Source: Symbiodinium natans (lineage: Eukaryota > Sar > Dinophyceae > Suessiales > Symbiodiniaceae). Taken from it: a DNA stretch of 64,000 nt. Every line of letters starts with the position of its first letter. Positions within the stretch are counted from its first letter, which is position 1. The stretch is from positions 236,001 through 300,000 of the forward strand of contig CAJNDS010002179.1 of NCBI GenBank assembly GCA_905221605.1, written 5' to 3'. Positions 57,101 through 64,000 of this stretch are shown here, piece after piece. Made by a program: the position numbers and the translations under genes. The notes beneath the pieces are model-generated. The model did no database searches. It worked only from the letters and a program-made list of their open reading frames with translations, and was not told the origin of the DNA.

Positions 57101-58227
57101 TTCGAACCCAACCACCCAAAACACAAACCCCCCACCCTGCAAAACCCCAAACAGAGCCCTTGAGCCAAAAGCGCCCCTTTCGGTCTGCTCCAGAGGTTCA
57201 GGGTTAGGGCTTTATAGAATATATGTATACCCCTAAACCCTAAACTCTAAACCCTAAACCCTCTATATATATATATGTACACATACACAGGGCCGATCCG
57301 GCCCTATTTTTAGAGCTGAAAGCAGGCTTCTGGGGTCCCAGCATGGAAAGATGCAATCATCCACTCTTGGGGTTTAGGCCTTCTAAACATTCTAAACGCT
57401 TGAACAACCCTAAACCCTAAACCCTAAACCCTACACCCTAAAACCTCTATAAACCCTAAACCCTACTGTAAACCCTAAACCCTAGGGTTGAGCAAAATTT
57501 GAACCCCAACTCCTCCGCGTCCCTTCCCCTCCCCTCCTACCTGTACGTCTCGGAGCTCAACCGCTTGGGGCCGGCGACGGCGGCTGTTTGGCCTTCAGGT
57601 TTACGGCGTTTCGGGGTTTAGGGTTCAGGGTTTCTGGTGACTTGAATTGCAAAATTTGGGGCAAAGCCAGGGCACAAGCGAGTCACATGGGCCCTTTGGA
57701 ACATCATGAGTTGGGTGAATAGACGGTCCCCCTTACAATGCCAGCCTATGCCTGCAAGGACCCCAAGAGCCCTAAACCAGCCAAAACCCCAAAACTCTAA
57801 GTTTAGGGTTTAGGGTTTAGGGTTTTTTATCGCACCCGCATAGTTGGACGGACCACTCCGCAGGGATTAGGGTTTAGGGTTTATAGGGTTTAGGGTTCAA
57901 CTTTAAAAACCTGAACCCTAAACCCTACACCCTACCTCATGCCAAAGCCAACTTGAATGGTTTTTGTCTCCCCACGGCGCGTGTTCGATGCCAAACTATC
58001 CGGTTGGACAGCTTGGCGCAGCCCCGCAGACTTTGCACGGGGCACTAGGAGGTCAGGTTTAGGGTTTAGGGTTTAGGGTTCAGGGTTTAGGGTTTATGGG
58101 GTTTAAGGCTTAGGGTTTAGACAGTCAAAGCGGTAGGTAGGGAGGGCCAGGGGAAGGATGTATCAAGGCTTTCTGAAGAATTTCTCCAGGGCCTCTGCAG
58201 GTTCAAAAGGTATCATTCTGGGTGGGT

Positions 58228-58345
58228 TTAGGGTTCAGGGTTCAGGGTTCAGGGTTCAGGGTTCAGGGTTTAGGGTTTAGGGTTTAGGGTTCAGGGTTCA
58301 GGGTTCAGGGTTCAGGGTTCAGGGTTCAGGGTTCAGGCTTTAGGG
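58228..58345. repeat. TTCAGGG variant array
   Basis: Runs of TTCAGGG (about five, then about eight units) are interleaved with TTTAGGG runs. A similar mixture lies at 58700-58795. Block homogeneity points to local amplification of a variant unit. Confidence 0.9.
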
Positions 58346-59140
58346 TTTAGGGTTTAGGTTAAGGTTCGACTCGTAACCTTTCACGTGGCTGAGGGGTCAT
58401 TCGGTTTGTGCCGACCACCCAAGAGGGCTTGAAACAGGTTGCTCAGGAACTAGACCCTAAACACGTTTTTCCCACCCTAAACCCTAAACCCTAAACCGCA
58501 AACCCTAAACCCTAAACCCTAAACCCTAAACCCTAAACCCTAAACCCTAAACCCTAAGCACGTTATTCCCACACCTCAAACCGCTTTGAGCCTGCCCCTC
58601 AGCCCTAAACGCTTCAGGGCCAATCGACGCCGGCACGCCGCAGGGCTGCCTGCCAATGGATTTAGCAGCAGCGCGAAGGAGTCGCAGACTTGGGGTTGGG
58701 TTTAGGGTTTAGGGTTTAGGGTTTAGGGTTCAGGGTTCAGGGTTCAGGGTTCAGGGTTCAGGGTTCGGGGTTCGGGGTTTAGGGTTTAGGGTTGAGTAGT
58801 TGGGGGGGTTGGGTCGATCTTGCTGCTGTTTAAAAGGGGCCTTGATGATCAAGGTGACCCTCAAGCAGAACGACCTCTAAACCCTAAACCCTAACCCCTA
58901 ACCCCTAACCCGTAACCCCTAAACTCTAAACCCTAAACCCTAAACCCTAAACCCTCCTGGAGCCCGAGGACCCCAAAAGCCCTCCACCGGTGCCTTCATC
59001 TGGGCCACGGCCCTCTCAGGGGCCTCCTCGCACAAGGCCGACAGGTCAATGGGGCGGACCATCCTCGAGAGGTCCTGATGGGCTTTTAAAGGTCTATAGG
59101 GTTTAGGGTTTACTTATCTATTGTATGTGTTTTTTTCTTT

Positions 59141-59236
59141 TAAGTTTAGGGTTTAGGGTTTAGGGTTTAGGGTTTAGGGTTTAGGGTTTAGGGTTTAGGG
59201 TTTAGGGTTTAGGGTTTAGGGTTTAGGGTTTGGCGT
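59141..59236. repeat. TTTAGGG array, about 12-13 units
   Basis: Perfect units with one GGCGTTCAGGG-type break at the right end. Confidence 0.94.
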
Positions 59237-59499
59237 TCAGGGTTTAGGGTTTAGGCACCACCTAAGCCCCCTACCTTGAGAACCCAAAAAGGGTTTAGGG
59301 TTTAGGGCCTCGGGTCTGAAACTTGGGGTTTAGGGTTTAGGGGGTAGAACCTGCAAAAAGATGGTTTCAGGTTCGTAAGGTAAACCCCAAGCCCTACACG
59401 TCTAACCGCATAACACCTGAGAGTGCGCAGGTCATGAAGTTCGAAGCCGCCAAACTAGAAACTCGCATGTTACCTGGCCTGACTGACACCTACTATTTG

Positions 59500-59586
59500 C
59501 TTAAGAACCCCAACAGAATAAAAAACAATCATCCCTATACTACCCTTAATAAGGAAGAACATTTTACATTCTTTGGGGTTCTTAAG
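59500..59586. mobile_element. Foldback element, family I
   Basis: Perfect 14-base inverted ends CTTAAGAACCCCAA / TTGGGGTTCTTAAG. 87 bp, A/T-rich interior. Single copy seen. Confidence 0.7.
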
Positions 59587-59725
59587 CACTTAGTAGATAA
59601 TGGCTTGGGAGTTGATGTAGATAGACAAATGGTCGACTCATAGAAGTGCTCAGACATATGTGCATGATCAGGCTCTCAGCCCCCCCTCCACCCCATTCAA
59701 TCCCCGCTGTGTTTGTGGAGATGCA

Positions 59726-59807
59726 TAGGGTTTAGGGTTTAGGGTTTAGGGTTTAGGGTTTAGGGTTTAGGGTTTAGGGTTTAGGGTTTAGGGTTTAGGG
59801 TTTAGGG
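59726..59807. repeat. TTTAGGG array, about 11 units
   Basis: Perfect plus-strand units. Confidence 0.95.
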
Positions 59808-60894
59808 GTTCAGAGATTAGTGTTTGGGTGTTTCCAGATCCCCCAGAACCGAGTCGAAACGGCCTTGGCAAGACTTACGTGGCGGGAGGATGGGATTAGT
59901 TCAGCTAAGCTTGGCGTGTTCTGCAGCCGAGCGGCCAGATCGCCGTCGGCGGCGAAAAAACCTGCCAATGGAAACCTCTGAGCACCTACAGTACAAAAAC
60001 CTCTGAGAACCTACAGCACAAAAGATGGCAGGAAAAGTTGTGAAGTTTGCTTGATAAAGGGGTTGCGTACCGGGCCAGCTGTATAGCACACGCGAGGGGC
60101 TCTGGCTCGAGGTTTCTCTCTCTCTATACTTTAGTAGGAAACCCTTTGTTGTCTTCACAGTCTAAAAAGGAAAGCGCTGTTTAAGATTTAGTAGGACATC
60201 GTCTACTTTCTCGTTGTTTCATGTAGAAAACCTGTCTTTTCCAAGAGGACACCCTCGGTCTTCTCTCTATTCATTTTTGCGTGTTCTCTATATTTGGCAA
60301 ATCTCTGCTTCCTCTACATGTACATACTGTGCAGACAGACAGAAGGCAAAAACAAAAAAAGAAACAACATGTCGCTGGCATGACAGGTTTGGAAAGCACT
60401 CCCGTGTGTTTTTCAATGCAAGTCCTCTTCATGGGCATATGTTCTTTGCAAAGCACAGTTCGCACACGCATAAACCCTAAACCCTTAACCCTAAACCCTA
60501 AACCCTTCAGTCCTCGCCCCTTCGGTCCTTTGTTTCCTCTTCTCCCTCGCCTAACACAAGAGGATGTTATACGAAAAATCCTGCCGATTGCAATGTCGGG
60601 GCAATACAGGGGTTTAGGATTAAGGTTTTAGGCTTTCATACTAAAGCATTGAGATTGAGAAAAGAGAGGCTTTCCTACCAAGATATGGGGCAAAAGAAGT
60701 TGTCCTATTAAACGCATAATTAGAGGAAATGAAAGAAAAGACCGTTTTCTTATTCTTGCAGAGAGTCAGAGAAACAGCTTGCAGGATATAAGAGCGCCAA
60801 AACAACAAATCTCTCCCAAAGAGTCCTAAGAAGCGCGCTATAAGCCTTAAGTAGCCAAAAATGCGCGTCTGCTGGTTTCTGTTCTCAGGCATTT

Positions 60895-60995
60895 GGGTAG
60901 TGTTCTACATTAGGGTGCTGTTTTTGGGTCATAATGCAAGGGTGTCGTACTATAAGTAGGACCCCTGAAAGGAACGCTAACTTAGAGAACTACCC
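60895..60995. mobile_element. Short inverted-repeat element, family G, intact flanks
   Basis: GGGTAGTGTTCTACATTAGG ... GCTAACTTAGAGAACTACCC, inverted ends, flanked by ATTT at 60891-60894 and 60996-60999. 101 bp with a 4-bp duplication, like families A and B, but no exon is recognised around it. Confidence 0.78.
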
Positions 60996-61462
60996 ATTTC
61001 GCGCGTTCTTAACTCCCAGCGTCCCCAGAAGGCCGAAACCAACGGTCCGGACAAAGCAGTCCCGGCCTAGTTGGCGCAAGAAGTTGCAGGCATCACCCGG
61101 CTCACCTAGGTTTGTGGGCACCACCAGGTTTTATGTGGCAGTAGGAGCCCTGGAAGTTTAAGCAAGGATGCTACTTCCGCTGATGATGCAGATAGCGTGA
61201 CGCAAGAAGGACGTTGAGAGGGGTTTGCAACTCAACTTGGGTTCCGTGGGCCCGTTGAGTTTGCAGGGTGGCCCCGGAATTGGAGGCAGTCCTTCATACA
61301 TGCCTCTTCCATTTGTGAGGCGCGTTATCTTGAGCTACTTGAGCTACGAACACGTCATCCAGCTTCATTCACACGTCCCTTGTGTCAGGCATGCCCGTAA
61401 GCCTAAGCAATTCCACAAGTGTCAACGCATTGTTTCTCAGCCCGCGCGATCCTGAGTGTCGC

Positions 61463-62156
61463 CTATGCCAGGGACAGTGTGATCATAGTCCCCGATATTT
61501 TTTCGACCTTTAAACTGACGATCTGACCCTCTGAGTAGCTTTCAGGCGATTCACTATTGAGCTTGCGCACATCTGTGCCGGTGTCCACAAAGACCGCATT
61601 TTCGCTGGTGCGGATCACTTTGCCCTCAAGCACCTCGCCTTCCTGGTAGTCCGAGAGCGGGCGCTTCGGTAGAGATTTCATCGTCACCTCCAGTGGATGC
61701 GGACGAAGGGGTGCCCGAAATGGGGGGCTCATGCAAAGCTCAGTGCTTCTTTGGGATGGAATGGGGTTCGGTGGTAGTTATGTTCCTCGAATCGCCCGAG
61801 ATGCAGAATCGAGCTCTTGCCTAGGTCTCGTGCTCATTCTGTGATCCGTAGTATTTGTAATAGTAAAATAAAATAATACAGCAACTAAGACTAGTCATGC
61901 TGATAGTAGTAATACTAGAAATCGTGATAGTATTGATGGTTCTAATGACAATATGTCATAATAGTCATGATAAGCTTCATGAATATCATTGTTACTTCAA
62001 TACCTGATAGCAGCAGCAATACAGGTAAACACAAAAATGGCGTGCGATGCTCGTTATTGCTGAAAAAGGATTCGTAAGAGTCAGAGTAAGCAGTATGTAA
62101 CAATATTTGAAATTCGTATGTGTAAACAGTAGGACTATCTAAGAAGAATCGCGCTA

Positions 62157-62247
<91 letters not shown>

Positions 62248-63254
62248 CATAGTAGTAGTAGTAGTCATAGTAGTAGTAGCAGCAGCAGCAGCCATGCGCT
62301 CCCCGTGGCGCCTGGTACTTTCTCAGGTTGCTATGCCTAAAACATCGGTATTTGCGACACTTCCTGGCTTCGTTACGTGCGAATGGGCACTGCAAATAAC
62401 GTGCATGGTTATTTGCAGTGTTGCGTGCACATGAAATTTCATGGAATGCTAAACATCTGTATTTACGACACTTCGTGGCTTCGTTGCATGCGAATGGCCA
62501 GAGCATCCATGTCTGCGCGATGATAGCGTTCGTGTTACCAGGGCATTCATGTCCGCGCGATGACAACGCCCGTGTTACCAGAATATTCATGTCCGCACGA
62601 CGATAACGCCAGTGTTCCCAGAGCATCCATGTCCGCACGTTGATAACGTCCATCCATACCAAATCCTGCCTTTCCCCTTCCCAAAAGTAGTGCACCGAAA
62701 AACACACTTTTTGACTCGAAACTGCGAATCCATGGGAAATACCACGCAATTCGGGTGTTCACACATGCAGACAGGCCAGGCGCCTGGGGGTGCGCTAGCC
62801 TAGTAGTGGTGGGGGTACCCAAAGACTCAACGGATGCAACGCTGGGAACAAGTGCGCTATTTGATTGTTTTCACAACTCTCTCACCTCCACCCGACCATC
62901 ATGTCGCCTCACTTCCCTGACCCTGACGTTGATCTGCTGCCCGACACTCAACACATCCTCCACCTTGTCAGTGTAGCCATCACCCAGCTGGCTGATATGA
63001 ATGAAGGCGTGTTTCCTTCCGGGCAGATCCACCCCGGGCAGACCCAACGTGGCCCCGAACTTGCCCAGCGTCTTGACGGTCGCTGACAAGACCGCCCCAA
63101 CCTCAAGCTTCTCCGATCCTGCACGCAGCGGAACCCGGCGAAGGCGGGGCAAAGTGCGGCTTCGGCTTGGGCCGACGCCCCCATGGATGAAGCTAGCATC
63201 ACGTGCAAGGCAGACGATGCCAAACAAGATCAAGAGCCCGGCCGCTCGCGCCAT
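61463..63254 (-). CDS. Two-S1-domain RNA-binding protein, signal or plastid-targeted, two exons
   Basis: Exons 63254-62886 and 61687-61463 join GT-AG in frame to 197 residues plus TAG. Residues 1-25 (MARAAGLLILFGIVCLARDA) are a signal-peptide-like hydrophobic stretch. Residues 28-45 are Arg/Ser-rich, as in a transit peptide. S1 domain 1 at about 48-122 (LEVGAVLSATVKTLGKFGAT, FIHISQL, VRVREVRRHDGRVEV); S1 domain 2 at about 137-196 (EGEVLEGKVIRTSENAVFVD, VSLKVEKISG). The bipartite leader fits import into a peridinin-type plastid, with a role in RNA binding or translation like S1/PNPase-type factors; the exact family is not recognised. The 1.2-kb intron is full of simple repeats and is bordered by a 9-base direct repeat. 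Confidence 0.82.
62157..62292. repeat. (TAG)n/(CTA)n trinucleotide tract
   Basis: About 40 TAG units on the plus strand with two CATAG breaks, ending in (CAG)n. The Tyr-rich and Thr-rich frames are artefacts. Confidence 0.97.
62388..62420. repeat. Perfect 13-bp inverted repeat
   Basis: CACTGCAAATAAC, 7-base loop GTGCATG, GTTATTTGCAGTG. Imperfect direct copies of an about 50-base unit (CATCKGTATTTRCGACACTT...) flank it at 62341-62387 and 62452-62497. Confidence 0.9.
62500..62652. repeat. 40-bp tandem repeat, 3.8 copies
   Basis: Units start at 62500, 62540, 62580 and 62620, each beginning AGRRYATYCATGTCYGC and ending CGTGTTACC-like. Confidence 0.9.
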
Positions 63255-64000
63255 GGCAAGGTCACGACAAGACGCTCCCAGTATTATATGTATATATATA
63301 CATAATTTATAAACAAATCAGACAAGACTGACTGTAATGGACATAGAGAACAGCCACTGCGGAATTTTAATTTAGTCCTGCACGTGCGGAAGAGATGTGA
63401 TATCACTCAAACATGACAAGATCCCAATCGTTGCAGTCCTATGTTGTACTCGCTCCTGAATGGCTACATTGCGTTAATCGAGGACCGTGTGCATGTTCTC
63501 ACTGCCTTCAAACTAGGGGGATCCTAAGGCGACGCCAAAACCCTAAACCCTAAACCCTAACACCCTGAAGACCTCTTTGTTCCTCCGCAAACACCCGGTG
63601 AGAAGCGCAAGTGGCCTTTCAAAGGCTACCCTGTGGCAGCGGCGCAGCCCTACAAGCTTGATTCCTTCCTTGGGACATACATGAACCCGAACATTGACCC
63701 TGTACCACTAGTAGCCCTAAACCCTAAACCCTAAACCCTAAACCCTCGTAGACCTACTAGGGAACTCCAAGAAGTTGCAGGCAGCACCCGGTCTCACCTG
63801 ATTTTTGGGTTTAGGGTTTAGGGCACCACCAGGAACACAACAAAAGTGTCAGCAAACTCAAACAGGGTCCCCAGGTTCTCATGAGGGGAGTGCTGTGGAA
63901 ACGTGACATAACAATCGCAGCCTCCACCCATGCTGCATGGGCCATGCACTAGTTGCAGGAGCTCTTGGGCAAACTTGTGATTTCATCACCGGGCGTATCA
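63255..64000. other. Upstream flank of S1 gene, then telomere-like units
   Basis: 63281-63311 is TA-rich (TATATGTATATATATACATA), 30 bases upstream of the ATG; a promoter role cannot be claimed. CCCTAAA units at 63539-63560 and 63716-63746, TTTAGGG at 63809-63822. No gene seen. Confidence 0.5.

Larger units (their letters stand above)
48148..61460. repeat. Interstitial telomeric repeat province 3
   Basis: Thirteen kilobases resembling provinces 1 and 2: many TTTAGGG/CCCTAAA arrays in both polarities, several short inverted-repeat elements, and no confident gene. A minus-strand frame at about 50440-50120 is mildly coding-like (HSNVEWKSHDHPRAFGEPYA), confidence about 0.2. 52730-53000 is rich in CAGGGGG-type direct repeats. 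57900-59300 has TTCAGGG variant arrays. 59810-61450 has few telomeric units and no recognisable exon. Confidence 0.8.
61688..62885 (-). repeat. Intron of the S1 gene: simple repeats and 9-bp border repeat
   Basis: GTGAGAGAG donor and CACTGGAG acceptor. TGGAGGTGA occurs at both borders, as after an insertion with a 9-base duplication. The interior holds an A/T-rich region (61840-62110), a (TAG)n tract, a perfect hairpin and a 40-bp tandem repeat. Confidence 0.8.

Noticed and set aside
62135-62749. 204-codon frame ending in poly-Tyr
   Set aside because: Lies inside the S1 intron and reads through tandem repeats and the (TAG)n tract.
63281-63311. TATA box for the S1 gene
   Set aside because: The sequence is a TA-rich simple repeat, and dinoflagellate promoters generally lack classical TATA boxes.

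Overview
This window is nuclear DNA of a core dinoflagellate; the species cannot be fixed from sequence alone. Evidence: arrays of the TTTAGGG (Arabidopsis-type) telomere repeat scattered in both orientations; introns using GC and GA donors beside GT; a match to the conserved core of the dinoflagellate spliced leader just upstream of a beta-tubulin start codon; several lineage-typical protein families; and genes on one strand over long distances. Every gene supported here lies on the minus strand.

Layout. 1-15.5 kb: exons of at least five minus-strand genes broken by low-complexity introns. They include an uncharacterised dinoflagellate family, a Lys/Glu/Ala-rich protein, a possible methyltransferase-fold protein with an MBD-like exon, and an acidic protein built from seventeen 27-residue repeats. 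Introns carry a 1.1-kb (TG)n tract and an 0.8-kb GAAAGAGA tract. 15.5-18.2 kb: sparse, with one or two candidate exons. 18.2-35.7 kb and 47.1-61.4 kb: provinces of interstitial telomeric repeats with almost no genes, interrupted by short inverted-repeat elements of several families and, at 23.96-24.7 kb, a small ubiquitin-like gene. 35.8-47.05 kb: a complete beta-tubulin gene whose coding parts join into 445 codons plus stop. 61.46-63.25 kb: a two-exon gene for a secreted or plastid-targeted protein with two S1 domains. 63.3-64 kb: more telomere-like repeats.

The most notable biology is intron creation by mobile elements. The beta-tubulin coding sequence is interrupted ten times. Six introns are members of three short families with terminal inverted repeats (A, B, C), flanked by 4-6 bp direct repeats; a seventh looks like another such element. 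The right inverted repeat of families A and B ends in AAG and supplies the acceptor AG, while the duplicated target usually supplies the G-starting donor. Both introns of the ubiquitin-like gene are family A elements with the same 4-bp duplications. Further A and B copies lie outside recognised genes with similar flanks, and two A copies carry CCCTAAA arrays inside. This fits the introner model, and a relict spliced leader at the gene's 5' end suggests the introns could postdate a retroposition.

The remaining interruption is a large LINE-type retroelement (ORF1 with an OTU-like protease domain, a small Cys-rich basic ORF, and an endonuclease/RT/RNase H ORF2) nested beside a 226-bp truncated copy of its own 3' end. 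Both sit at the same beta-tubulin codons with overlapping target duplications. No conventional donor/acceptor pair would remove this insertion exactly, so the gene is either recently disrupted or spliced unconventionally.
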